A stretch of DNA of 64,000 bases from CAZKWG01 sp964615375 (GTDB lineage: Bacteria > Myxococcota_A > UBA796 > CAZKWG01): NCBI GenBank assembly GCA_964615375.1, contig CAZTOW010000051.1:5126-69125 (forward strand), in the 5' to 3' direction. Shown piece by piece: positions 1 to 7,720 of this stretch (position 1 is its first letter; every line of letters starts with the position of its first letter). Made by a program: the position numbers and the translations under genes. Below the pieces are notes generated by a model, which was not told the origin of the DNA, searched no databases, and worked only from the letters and a program-made list of their open reading frames with translations.

Positions 1-207
1 CCGTTCAGGAACCGCTGAACAGCCCCCTTCCGCCGTCTCTTCAGCCATCTCCTCCCGCGTCCTGTCCCTCTGGCGACCGTCTTCCGCGCTCCGAGCGGCT
101 CTCAACATCTCCCGGGACGGCTCTCGACGCTGCCGAAAGGTGCACCTCTCCGTCTCAACATCTCCGTGTCGCTCCCGAGACCCTCGCGATGGGACGCGCG
201 CGAGCCC

Positions 208-1815
208 TCAGCCACCGGGTGGCGGCGCGGGTCCGAGCAGCGCGCGGAGCCGCTCCTTCGGCTGGATCTCAGCGGTCCAGACCAGGGCATGCTGGAGGAT
301 GGCGATGAGGTGGAGTCGGATCAGCCAGAAGGAGGCGCGGCGGTGGCGGGCCTGTTCGAGGAGAAACCGCCCCTTCTTGTGCGCGTTGCTGCGCTCGCAG
401 CCCGTTCGGAGGCGGTAGGTCTCCGCGTAGGTGGTGCTGTTTCGCTGGATCTCGGGGAAGAGACGGGGGTCGTCCTGGGTCGCGAGGTTGACCACGGGCC
501 CGAGCTCAGTGTCGGGCTGGCACCTCCATTCCGAGTCCGCTGGAGGGGCGATGGGACAGACGGAGATCCTGCCAGCTTTGACGGGGCAGACGAAGGTGGG
601 CCGGCCCGGCTCGCTGGATCCCCAGGGAGCCATCTCCACACTGGCCTGGCAGAGGGGGATGGCCTTGGGGCTGAGGTGGAGCTCGGATCGCTTAGGGTGG
701 AGGGCGGGCGCGCCGTTGAGCGGGATGACGGGTCGGATCTGATGGTCGTCGCAGAGGGCGTAGGTGGCGAAGCCGTCGTGTCCGGCATCGGCGATGAAGC
801 GGTCGATCTTCCACCCCTCGGTGTCGTCGCGGAGGGTCTTGCCGAGCTGCTCCAAGGCCAGGAGGCCGGCGACGTGATCGGAGGAGTTGGCGGGGTCGAG
901 CCGGAGGAGGACGGGCAGGTCGTGGCGCTCGTAGGGGACGCAGATCTCGTAGAAGTGGTGGCCGTAGAAGTAGTGTCTGCGGTAGGCATCGTAGCCGGAT
1001 CGGGCGTCGGGGTCGGCGTAGGTCCTCAGACAGGAGCAGGTCTTGTGGCGGTCGCAGGCGCAGGAGCGCTTTCCGAGGCCGCAGGCGCCGGTGACCAGGG
1101 GGCTGCCGTCCCCGGCGACGACGAGGGCGCGCAGATCCCCGAGGAGCCCCCGCTGGGCGGAGGGTCGGACGGCGAGCGTCCAGAGGAGCTCCGAGAGCCG
1201 ACCGAGCAGGTCGTCGGGACGGCGCGTGGCGCGCGCGGCTCGGAGGGACTTCAGCGCGAGCTCGGAGGGGATGCCGTCCGGGCCCGTCTCTTCGGGCACC
1301 TTCGCACGTTTGTGGTGTTTCGTGCGCTTCCCTTCGTTGTGGGGCGGGCGCGGGGTCCGGGTGGCGCGTCGGGTCTGTTCGCTGGGAGGCACGTAGCCGA
1401 TCACGCCGCAGGGACGCGGACCATCGTGCAGGCGATGAAGGAAGTCGTAGAAGGTCCCTACGCCGGGCGAGACGTTCTCGCCCCTCGGGGCTTCCTCGGG
1501 GAGTCCCGCCAGGACGCGGAGCACACCACTGCCGCGCAAGGCCGGAACGAGCTTGTTGATGGAGGGGATTTTCAGCAGGAGCGCCAGGAGCAGGCAGCGG
1601 AGCAGCACGACCGGATCCCAGGGGTCGCCTCCGCGCGGGCTCGCGGCGTAGCAGCGGGCCAGGTGCGGGCGGGCGGGCTCGAGGTCGAGGGTGAGCAGGA
1701 CAGCGATGGTCTCCGCGTGCTGCTCGAGCTGGGCGAGGACATTCGGGTCGTCTTGGTGGCCCAGACTCCACGCGCGGACGAAAGCGGGATAGGAGGGGGA
1801 GGGGTCGGTCTGCAT
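208..1815 (-). CDS. DDE transposase (IS1182/DUF772-like)
   Basis: This 535-residue protein looks like a cut-and-paste transposase. A helical N-terminal domain (PVVLLRCLLLALLLKIPSINK region) is followed by a DDE nuclease core with candidate acidic residues in VVAGDGSPLV, FIADAGHDG and the C-terminal CERSNAHKKGRF segment. A Cys-rich insert (CACDRHKTCSC) lies between the first and second acidic positions. I chose the ATG at 1815 because AAAGGAG lies just upstream; the frame also extends to 1872 without an RBS. No terminal inverted repeats could be paired in the available flanks (207 bases on the left), so the IS boundaries are undefined. Family-level identification is by motif and overall look. 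Confidence 0.8.
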   Translation of the reverse strand: MQTDPSPSYPAFVRAWSLGHQDDPNVLAQLEQHAETIAVLLTLDLEPARPHLARCYAASPRGGDPWDPVVLLRCLLLALLLKIPSINKLVPALRGSGVLRVLAGLPEEAPRGENVSPGVGTFYDFLHRLHDGPRPCGVIGYVPPSEQTRRATRTPRPPHNEGKRTKHHKRAKVPEETGPDGIPSELALKSLRAARATRRPDDLLGRLSELLWTLAVRPSAQRGLLGDLRALVVAGDGSPLVTGACGLGKRSCACDRHKTCSCLRTYADPDARSGYDAYRRHYFYGHHFYEICVPYERHDLPVLLRLDPANSSDHVAGLLALEQLGKTLRDDTEGWKIDRFIADAGHDGFATYALCDDHQIRPVIPLNGAPALHPKRSELHLSPKAIPLCQASVEMAPWGSSEPGRPTFVCPVKAGRISVCPIAPPADSEWRCQPDTELGPVVNLATQDDPRLFPEIQRNSTTYAETYRLRTGCERSNAHKKGRFLLEQARHRRASFWLIRLHLIAILQHALVWTAEIQPKERLRALLGPAPPPGG

Positions 1816-2109
1816 CGAGCGCTCCTTTCTCGTGTTACAACGCGGAGTCTTACTCGGTGCAGGCCGATCCACAACAGAGATCCCAATACAGGATAATCGT
1901 GGGGCTCCAAGGGGGGCAAAAATTCTGATTCGGCATTATCGCGTCCAGGTGGCGAATGCCGATAGACTCCTGAGCCCTGCTCTCGACCCGTTGGAACTCA
2001 AGGGACTACGGGGGCGTGATGATGGGGAGAGGCCCGCTTTGAATCGCCGAGCGGGCTATTGAAACACATCAGATTCGCTTTCCTCTCTCATAGACGGTGG
2101 TAGTTGCAA

Positions 2110-2156
2110 CACCCTGCGCGTTACGGAGCGCATAGCGCCACCCTACACATTACGGA
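2110..2156. repeat. Direct repeat pair CACCCT-N5-TTACGGA, 29-base period
   Basis: CACCCTgcgcgTTACGGA (2110-2127) and CACCCTacacaTTACGGA (2139-2156) share 13 of 18 positions, with identical outer blocks and a different five-base centre. Function is unknown. Confidence 0.5.
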
Positions 2157-2215
2157 CTGGCAAAACGCGGCAGCTCACCCGCCCAGAGCCCGCGTGGGTC
2201 CGCACAGGGGCTGCT

Positions 2216-2248
2216 CGCCAAGACGCGACCTTCGGCCGCGCCTTGGCG
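2216..2248. repeat. Inverted repeat 1 (12-bp arms, 11 matched)
   Basis: CGCCAAGACGCG (2216-2227) pairs with CGCGCCTTGGCG (2237-2248) across a 9-base loop, with one mismatch. It is the first of three consecutive palindromes. Confidence 0.6.
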
Positions 2249-2271
2249 CTTTCTTACTGGTCGATAGCTCA

Positions 2272-2325
2272 CAGTCGGGCGTTTCTCGGGGTTCGATACT
2301 TCATTGACCCGTCAACGCCCGACTG
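2272..2325. repeat. Inverted repeat 2 (perfect 12-bp arms)
   Basis: CAGTCGGGCGTT (2272-2283) and AACGCCCGACTG (2314-2325) are perfect reverse complements separated by 30 bases. The spacer itself can fold weakly (CGGGGT...ACCCG). Confidence 0.7.
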
Positions 2326-2341
2326 CTGTCGCTATCTCCCC

Positions 2342-2390
2342 GCCATCACGAGCGAAGCGCGTTTTTCTAACGCGCCTCGCCCGTGATGGC
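2342..2390 (-). repeat. Inverted repeat 3: 22-bp stem, 5-base loop
   Basis: Arms 2342-2363 and 2369-2390 match at 20 of 22 positions around a TTTCT loop (outer GCCATCACG/CGTGATGGC, inner CGCGTT/AACGCG). The two mismatches are A-C on the plus strand but become G-U wobbles in minus-strand RNA, so a minus-strand transcript could form an uninterrupted 22-bp stem. This could be a structured RNA, a terminator-like element without a U-tract, or a REP-like palindrome. Confidence 0.65.
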
Positions 2391-2780
2391 TCCCCGCAGG
2401 TGGTTGGCCCCGGCTTCTCGGAGCTCGTCCGGCGGTCACGCTGGCGGCCCTCACCTGCGCCGTACCTCCACCCCAGCCTGAGCCCCAGACAGCGAAGCCC
2501 CCTCCCTCCCCTCGAGCGCGGCGTCGACCTTCCGGCCCGCCACCTCCTCTCTCTCGCGCCGACCTCCGTGCCCTCTGTGCTCTCTGTGGTGAAATGCCCG
2601 AAAGATCGCGGACTCCTCCCAGATCCTCACCCCAAGTCCCCCACCCGCCCAGGCGCCCCCCACCCCACCCTCCAGTGGCGGCCCCCGCGAACATCGGATA
2701 TCTTCCAACCACGCTGCCGGGAGCATCACCGATCCGTCCCTCCGCAGCTCGCCGCCGATCCTGGCGGTCTCGAACCTGGA

Positions 2781-3998
2781 GTGTCCCTCTTGTCCTTCGA
2801 AGTGCTCGGCCTCGCCGAGCCTCTGCTCCGCGCGGTACGCGCGGAGGGCTACACCACCCCCACGCCCATTCAGCTCGCCGCCATCCCTGCGGTGCTCGCC
2901 GGGCGAGATCTCATCGGCTGCGCGCAGACAGGGACCGGCAAGACCGCCGCGTTCGCGCTGCCCATCCTCCAACGGCTCGCGGCGGAGGCCAGGAAGCCCC
3001 GCGCCCGACGCCCCCGCGCCCTCGTGCTGGTCCCCACCCGCGAGCTCGCGCTGCAGGTCCACGAGAGCTTCCGCGCCTACGGGCGCTTCCTCAACCTCCG
3101 CTTTGCCGTGATCTTCGGCGGCGTGGGCCAGGCCCCGCAGGAGCAGGCGCTGGCCGGCGGGCTGGACGTGCTCACGGCGACGCCGGGACGGCTGCTGGAC
3201 CTCGCGGGTCAGGGCCACGTCCGCTTCGACGACGTGAGCGTCTTCGTGCTGGATGAGGCCGATCGCATGCTGGACTTCGGCTTCCTGCCGGACGTCAAGC
3301 GCGTGGTCGCCGGGCTCTCGGCCGAGCGCCAGTCGCTGATGTTCTCCGCCACCATGCCCTCCGAGATCGTGCAGCTCGCCGACCGGCTCACGCGCGACCC
3401 CGCCCGGGTGGAGGCCGCCCCGCAGGCCACCCCCGCCGAGCGCGTCCAGCAGAAGGTCCTCTTCGTGGAGACGCCGGAGAAGCGCCGCGCGCTCGCCGAG
3501 ATCGTCGGGCGGCCGGAGGTGACGCGCGCGATCGTGTTCACCCGCACCAAGCACCTGGCGAACCGCGTGACCGAGTTCCTCGTCCAGTCGGGCGTGTCCG
3601 CGGCCGTGATCCACGGCAACAAGTCGCAGGGCGCGCGCCAGACTGCGCTGGCCCGCTTCAAGAGCGGCGACGCGCCGGTGCTGGTGGCGACCGACATCGC
3701 CAGCCGCGGCATCGACGTGGACGGCGTGAGCCACGTCATCAACTACGACCTCCCCAACGTCGCCGAGAGCTACGTGCACCGCATCGGACGCACGGCGCGG
3801 GCGGGGGCCTCGGGCGTGGCGGTCTCGCTGTGCTCGCAGGACGAGATCGATCACCTTCGGGGGATCGAGCGCCTGATGGGCCGTCGCATCGAGGTCATGG
3901 AGGGCGGGCGCGCGCGGGCTCCTCAGCGGCCGCGGGCCGAGGCGCTCAGCTCCCCAGGGCCAGGAAGCCCCCGTCGACCGGCAGCGTCGCGCCGGTGA
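2781..3998 (+). CDS. DEAD-box ATP-dependent RNA helicase (RhlE-type)
   Basis: This is a cytoplasmic RNA helicase expected to act in rRNA maturation, RNA decay or cold adaptation. The usual motifs appear in order: Q motif (FEVLGL...PTPIQ), motif I AQTGTGKT (48-55), PTRELA, TPGR, DEAD (158-161), SAT (MFSATMP), then the second RecA domain with VFTRTK, ATDIASRGIDV and HRIGRTAR. The frame opens upstream at 2304, but the added segment is Pro/Arg-rich and lacks an ATG or an RBS near the Q motif. I therefore place the start at GTG 2781 (TTG 2790 is an alternative), giving about 405 residues with a short basic tail. The 3' end overlaps the convergent SDR gene by 53 bases. Confidence 0.9.
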   Translation: MSLLSFEVLGLAEPLLRAVRAEGYTTPTPIQLAAIPAVLAGRDLIGCAQTGTGKTAAFALPILQRLAAEARKPRARRPRALVLVPTRELALQVHESFRAYGRFLNLRFAVIFGGVGQAPQEQALAGGLDVLTATPGRLLDLAGQGHVRFDDVSVFVLDEADRMLDFGFLPDVKRVVAGLSAERQSLMFSATMPSEIVQLADRLTRDPARVEAAPQATPAERVQQKVLFVETPEKRRALAEIVGRPEVTRAIVFTRTKHLANRVTEFLVQSGVSAAVIHGNKSQGARQTALARFKSGDAPVLVATDIASRGIDVDGVSHVINYDLPNVAESYVHRIGRTARAGASGVAVSLCSQDEIDHLRGIERLMGRRIEVMEGGRARAPQRPRAEALSSPGPGSPRRPAASRR

Positions 3999-4716
3999 TC
4001 CACCCAGACGCCTCCATCGCCAGGAAGGCCACCGCCCGCGCCACGTCCTCGGGCTGACCTACCCGCCCCAGCGGGGTGCGGGCCAGGATCGCCGCCTTCT
4101 TCTCGGGCTGCGCCAGCACGCCCTCGGTGAGCGGGGTGGCGACGTACCAGGGGGCCACGAGGTTGACGCGGACGCCGTGCGGGCCCCACTCGGCCGCCAG
4201 GAAGCGGGTGAGGCCGTCCAGCGCGCCCTTGGTCATGGCGTAGATCGCCGTGGACGTGCGGATGGCCCGCTGGCTGCTGACGGAGCCCATCAGGACGACG
4301 CTGGGCGCCGGGGAGGCGCGCAGCAGCGGGAAACAGCCCTGGCACAGGCCCCAGGCGCTGTCGACGTTGGTGCGCTGGAGCTGCTCCCAGTCCTGAAGTG
4401 TGGCCTCCAAGGTGGGCTTGCGGATGTTCCCACCCGCGTTGCAGACCAGGACGTCCAGCCGCCCCCAGCGCCCGCGGAGCTCGGTCAGCGTGCGCTCCCG
4501 GCCCTCCGGGGTGCTGAGGTCCGCCGCGATCCCGTGGGCGGCTCGGCCCTCGGCGCGCAGCTCGGCCACGGCGCGCTCCAGGTCCGCCTCTCCGCGGGCG
4601 ACCAGGATCAGCTCCGCCCCGCGCGCGGCGAGCTCCGCGGCGATGGCTCTCCCCAGCCCGCGGCTGGCGCCGGTCACGAGGGCGAGGCGGCCGTCCAGGC
4701 GCCAGGGATCGGACAT
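3946..4716 (-). CDS. SDR-family NAD(P)-dependent oxidoreductase
   Basis: This 256-residue classical short-chain dehydrogenase is close to the family length of about 250. The Rossmann cofactor motif TGASRGLG is at residues 14-21, followed by the NAG motif (VCNAGGN), a catalytic Ser in MGSVSSQ, and YAMTK as the YxxxK pair. The C-terminal substrate region ends with the usual ITGATLPVDGGF signature. The sequence resembles 3-oxoacyl-ACP reductase or gluconate 5-dehydrogenase-like SDRs, but substrate cannot be read from it. The ATG has GGAGG four bases upstream. It is monocistronic, convergent with the helicase and divergent from the secreted-protein gene at 4901. Confidence 0.9.
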   Translation of the reverse strand: MSDPWRLDGRLALVTGASRGLGRAIAAELAARGAELILVARGEADLERAVAELRAEGRAAHGIAADLSTPEGRERTLTELRGRWGRLDVLVCNAGGNIRKPTLEATLQDWEQLQRTNVDSAWGLCQGCFPLLRASPAPSVVLMGSVSSQRAIRTSTAIYAMTKGALDGLTRFLAAEWGPHGVRVNLVAPWYVATPLTEGVLAQPEKKAAILARTPLGRVGQPEDVARAVAFLAMEASGWITGATLPVDGGFLALGS

Positions 4717-4848
4717 CGGACCTCCGTCTGAGGGCTCGGGTCTAACACGCCCGGTGAGAGGCTCGGGTCGGGTGCGCGCGCATGCGCGCTCAACGGAGCG
4801 CGCGCGGGTGGGCGATGGAAGAAGGCGGATTTTTCAATGAGGTATCGC

Positions 4849-4863
4849 TGGCACAACTTTTGC
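4849..4863 (+). promoter_or_regulatory. Sigma-54 (-24/-12) promoter for the gene at 4901
   Basis: TGGCACAACTTTTGC: -24 GG at 4850-4851 and -12 GC at 4862-4863 with exactly 10 bases between, preceded by C and followed by T, as in the consensus YTGGCAC-N5-TTGCW. Transcription should begin near 4875, 26 bases before the ATG. The GTGAC-N4-GTCAC site found at the other two sigma-54 promoters is not evident upstream; a 14-bp palindrome GCGCGCATGCGCGC lies near 4780-4793. Confidence 0.85.
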
Positions 4864-4900
4864 TCATAGGGCCGGCGAACCCGAACCGACGGAGCCCCCC

Positions 4901-5719
4901 ATGAACCGCGCCCTCCTCACCCTCACCGCCCTCTCGCTCTCTGCGCTCTCGACCTCGGCCGCCGCGGCCTGGGGCGACCACCTCACGGTCGCCACCGAGT
5001 GGAAGGCGGACCTGACGCCCTCCACCAACAAGTACGGCACGCCGTCCGAGGTCTGGTACTCGGGCAGCACGCTCAACGTGTACGCCGAGTGCGGCGGCTT
5101 CGTGTCGGAGTTGATGAAGGCGAGCTACCCGGATCTGAGCGACGACGTCATGTCCGCGCTGATGGACGATGACCTGGAGGACGAGGACCCCTGGGCCAGC
5201 CCCGACAGCGAGCACTGGTACAACGCCATCGTCGCCGAGAAGAGCACGTCCGCGGGCGGGCTGAGCTTCGCCCTGGAGCACCTGACGGACATCGACGACG
5301 TGGCGGACGGCGACCTGCTGGTCAGCGTCTACACCTCGGCGGGCGGCACGGGCCACACGATGGTCATCGACGACATCTCCGACACCTACACGCTGGTGAC
5401 GACCACCATCCCCGGGTACAGCGGCGTGCAGGTCGAGAAGTACACGGTGCATGTCCTGGACAGCACCCAGTCCGTCCACCTGAACCAGGCCGGCAGCACG
5501 GACACCCGCTACCAGAAGGACAAGAACGCGGCGGGCGCCATCGTCAACGACACCGGCATGGGCTACGGCGACCTGCTCCTGTACGCCGACCACAGTACGG
5601 GCGAGCTGATCGGCTGGACCTGGAACACCATCCAGAGCACGGCGTACCAGGGCACCAGCAGCAGCGCCTCGAACTACCGGCCGATCCTGGCCGGTCGCTT
5701 GACCGGCACCGGGATCTGA
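4901..5719 (+). CDS. Secreted NlpC/P60-like (papain-fold) protein
   Basis: This 272-residue exported protein has an N-terminal signal peptide (LLTLTALSLSALSTSAAAA). Three segments are laid out like an NlpC/P60 cysteine peptidase: AECGGFVSELM (candidate nucleophile Cys about residue 65), GDLLVSVYTSAGGTGHTMVI (candidate His), and VHVLDST (candidate third polar residue). An acidic loop (MDDDLEDEDPW) lies between Cys and His. A cell-wall or protein substrate is possible but not shown; I infer the fold from motif order only. It is transcribed from a sigma-54 promoter, placing it in or near the local regulon of the disrupted activator at 6954. It is convergent with the CBM-like gene, 13 bases away. 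Confidence 0.65.
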   Translation: MNRALLTLTALSLSALSTSAAAAWGDHLTVATEWKADLTPSTNKYGTPSEVWYSGSTLNVYAECGGFVSELMKASYPDLSDDVMSALMDDDLEDEDPWASPDSEHWYNAIVAEKSTSAGGLSFALEHLTDIDDVADGDLLVSVYTSAGGTGHTMVIDDISDTYTLVTTTIPGYSGVQVEKYTVHVLDSTQSVHLNQAGSTDTRYQKDKNAAGAIVNDTGMGYGDLLLYADHSTGELIGWTWNTIQSTAYQGTSSSASNYRPILAGRLTGTGI

Positions 5720-5732
5720 GGGCGCGACCCGC

Positions 5733-6584
5733 TCACTGCGAGCACTGCTGCCCCTTCTGCGTGATCAGGGCGCCCAGGTTGCTCTGGAGCTTCTTGTTGA
5801 ACATCTCGCAGTCCTTGGGGAAGTCCTGCATGCGGTAGCTGAGCGAGCCGACCGCGTCCGCGCTCTGGCCGTTGACCGTGCAGTAGAGCCCATAGGACGC
5901 GAAGCTCTCCGCCTTGCCGCCGATGGGGCCGCAGAGGTCCCGGAGCTTGTAGCAGCCGCAGCTGTACGGGTCGGGGACGACCGCGCGGACCTTCGCGTAG
6001 GACAGGAGCACGTCGCCGTCCGCCCCCACCTCGCCCCGGAAGCGGATCGTGTGGCTGGTGGCGGTGGCCTTGAAGGAGATCTTGTTGTACTTGCCGGCGG
6101 TGTCCAGCGCGTCGTTCACCATCCAGTCGGTGAAGTTGGGCCCGGTGCTGAGCCGCTTGATCTCCTTGCCGTCGATGTCGATGGCGAACACCGACTGTGC
6201 GCCCTTCACGCCGTGGATGGGGCCGTGGTCGCCGCCGCGCCAGCCGACGATGATCTCGTACTCCGTGCCCACGGTGAGGCCGCTGAGCGTCTGCTTCACG
6301 GCCGGGTCGCCCGCCCGGTTGTTGTGGTTGAGCCAGACGTAGCCGGAGCCGGCGTTGCACGCGACCTCGACCGTCTCGATGGACCAGTCGGCATAGCAGG
6401 AGGTGCCGTTGAAGCCCGGGTTCTTCAGCAGGTTGCCCGTGGTGAGGTCCGTGGGGTCGGTGCTGGCGCCCGCCAGCGCGGACCCCGGCGCGAGGGCCAG
6501 GCCGCCGAGGGCGAGGGCGGCGAAGACGAGGGCGCGAGCGCGGCCGCCGAAGGTCTGGGCAGAGGTGGAGGAGATGGAGCGCAT
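5733..6584 (-). CDS. Secreted carbohydrate-binding-like protein with Cys-rich C-terminus
   Basis: This is a 283-residue exported protein. The N-terminus carries a signal peptide (basic start, then ALVFAALALGGLALAPGSALA). The mature N-terminal half (NLLKNPGFNG...YADWSIE...VKQTLSGLTVGTEYEI...HTIRFRGE) looks like a galactose-binding/CBM-type beta-sandwich (DUF642-like). The C-terminal third is Cys-rich (YSCGCYKLRDLCG, YCTVNG, DCEMF, QQCSQ), suggesting disulfides. I chose the ATG at 6584 because GGAAAGGAAG precedes it. A perfect sigma-54 promoter lies 77-91 bases upstream and a palindromic enhancer site about 89 bases further, so this is a strong candidate target of the neighbouring activator. 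Function is unknown; adhesion or matrix binding is a guess. Confidence 0.65.
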   Translation of the reverse strand: MRSISSTSAQTFGGRARALVFAALALGGLALAPGSALAGASTDPTDLTTGNLLKNPGFNGTSCYADWSIETVEVACNAGSGYVWLNHNNRAGDPAVKQTLSGLTVGTEYEIIVGWRGGDHGPIHGVKGAQSVFAIDIDGKEIKRLSTGPNFTDWMVNDALDTAGKYNKISFKATATSHTIRFRGEVGADGDVLLSYAKVRAVVPDPYSCGCYKLRDLCGPIGGKAESFASYGLYCTVNGQSADAVGSLSYRMQDFPKDCEMFNKKLQSNLGALITQKGQQCSQ

Positions 6585-6660
6585 GGGGGCTTCCTTTCCA
6601 GACACAGGGTCCGTTGTGGGGGATTGTCGTCCCGGCGTCGCGCCGGCACACTCCCTTGAA

Positions 6661-6675
6661 GCAAGGGCCGTGCCA
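6661..6675 (-). promoter_or_regulatory. Sigma-54 promoter for the CBM-like gene
   Basis: On the minus strand this reads TGGCACGGCCCTTGC, a perfect TGGCAC-N5-TTGC. Transcription should start near 6650, leaving a leader of about 66 bases before the ATG at 6584. Confidence 0.88.
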
Positions 6676-6752
6676 CCCGATCCGGTTCGTAGGTGATCAA
6701 GGAAGAACGATGCAATATGCACCTTCACCCCCTGGGCGGGCGGGGCCCCGGG

Positions 6753-6769
6753 GTGTGACAAGCGTCACC
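6753..6769. promoter_or_regulatory. Putative sigma-54 activator (enhancer) binding site
   Basis: GTGTGACAAGCGTCACC contains the palindrome GTGAC-AAGC-GTCAC, centred about 89 bases upstream of the -24 box at 6670-6675. The identical 17 bases recur at 36895-36911 upstream of the caspase gene's sigma-54 promoter, in the same orientation. A further half-site TGTCACAC lies at 6782-6789. The site sits between the CBM-like gene and the activator gene, so the activator may also regulate itself. Confidence 0.75.
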
Positions 6770-6953
6770 TCGCCGTCTGGCTGTCACACCCCCCTGGCAC
6801 GGTCAGCGGATCCTGGCGTCGAGACTGTCCTCTCCCTCGCCAGCCCGCCGCAGCCCGCCTCCCTGTCACCGCGGGCGACGCGCTCGCCTCGGACCTACGC
6901 CCACTCTCCCGCTCCCGCGTGAACGACGAAGCGAGATCCTGTAGATTGCCGGC

Positions 6954-7694
6954 ATGAGCCGTCAGCCCATCACCGCCGAGACCCGGGTCGCGCTCGCCCA
7001 GGTGAGCGAGCCAGCCACCGCGCTGGATCCCGAGCTCCGCCTCGGCTTCGTCCGGCTGACCCGTCAGCTCGACCGCGTCGATCAGGCGCACCGCGAGGCC
7101 CAGGAGGCCGCGGAGCGCTACCGGCTGCTGCTGGACCGCACCCTGGGGCTGGTCATGGCGCAGGGCGTCGGGCTGGTGGCCAGCGAGGCGCTGGACGTGA
7201 TGATCCTGATGACCGGCGCGCAGCGCGGCTTCCTCGGGATGGTCGAGGGGCGCGGCTGGCGGCTGATCGAGGCGCGGGCGATGACGCTCGCCGACGTCGA
7301 GGCGCCCGGCAGCGAGGTCTCCAGTGGGGTGATCGAGCAGGCGCTCCGCACGGGTCGGCGCGTACACTACGACGACGCGCTCGAGGCGCTGGCGCAGCGC
7401 GGCTCGGTGCGGCGGCTCAACCTGCGCAGCGTGGTCTGCCTGCCGATCCTGCAGGAGGGGCGCGCGCTGGGCTTCGTCTACCTCGATCACACCGAGGAGA
7501 GCGGGCGCTTCGACGAGGCCGCGCTCTCGGCGCTCACGCTCTGGCTGCCGGTGGTCGCCGCCCAGCTCCGGCGCGCCGCGGAGGCCGCCGAGGAGGATCC
7601 CTTCCCGGGCTTCGTGACGCGCTCGGCGCCGCTGCTCACCGAGCTGCGCGAGCTGGCCCGCCTGGCGCGATTCGACGTCCCCGTGCTGATCACC
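6954..7694 (+). pseudogene. 5' part of a sigma-54-dependent activator (GAF plus start of AAA+), interrupted
   Basis: The first 247 codons encode the N-terminal half of a bacterial enhancer-binding protein. A helical, coiled-coil-like stretch (residues about 35-60) leads into a GAF sensory domain (VASEALDVMILMTGAQRGFL...SVVCLPILQEGRALGFVYLDH, about 60-190), then the start of the AAA+ domain (VTRSAPLLTELRELARLARFDVPVLIT). The reading stops making sense exactly where Walker A should follow: after ATC ACC GG the sequence enters the element, and the frame runs out 50 codons later at 7850. The missing half is at 31614-32426; joining them gives VLITGPTGTGKS and a 517-residue protein. As it stands this half has no ATPase or DNA-binding part. 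Confidence 0.9.
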
Positions 7695-7720
7695 GGCGAG
7701 AATCTACCACTGCGTAAGTC
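7680..7720. other. attL of the integrated element
   Basis: Host half-site: CCCGTGC (7680-7686) lies 8 bases before the GG core at 7695-7696. Element half-site: CGA, GAATCTA, CCA, CTGCGTAAGTC (7697-7720). The only sequence shared with attR at the crossover is GG, as expected for a serine integrase with a 2-bp overlap. Confidence 0.9.

Larger units (their letters stand above)
1816..2780. other. Non-coding region rich in repeats and hairpins
   Basis: No convincing gene lies between the transposase and the helicase start. The open frame upstream of the helicase has no signs of coding and is low-complexity Pro/Ser/Arg-rich. The stretch is partly AT-richer (1900-2160) and holds an 18-base direct-repeat pair and three successive long inverted repeats, listed separately. 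It could be an old IS flank plus a structured RNA or a REP-like element. Confidence 0.5.
6585..6953. other. Divergent regulatory region between CBM-like gene and activator
   Basis: It holds the sigma-54 promoter and the enhancer site listed separately. A TGGCAC at 6795-6800 on the plus strand has no matching -12 element, so the activator's own promoter is not identified. Confidence 0.6.

Noticed and set aside
166..1896. A 576-codon open frame on the plus strand
   Set aside because: It is the antisense shadow of the transposase gene; Gly/Val/Glu-rich with no domains.
1..1930. Complete insertion-sequence ends around the transposase
   Set aside because: No matching terminal inverted repeats or target duplication could be found in the visible flanks.
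2304..2780. N-terminal extension of the helicase from the start of its open frame
   Set aside because: The added 159 residues are Pro/Arg/Ser-rich with no domain, and the Q motif normally sits near the N-terminus; no RBS precedes 2304.
6795..6800. TGGCAC on the plus strand as a sigma-54 promoter for the activator gene
   Set aside because: No TTGC-like -12 element follows at the required distance (GCGG instead).
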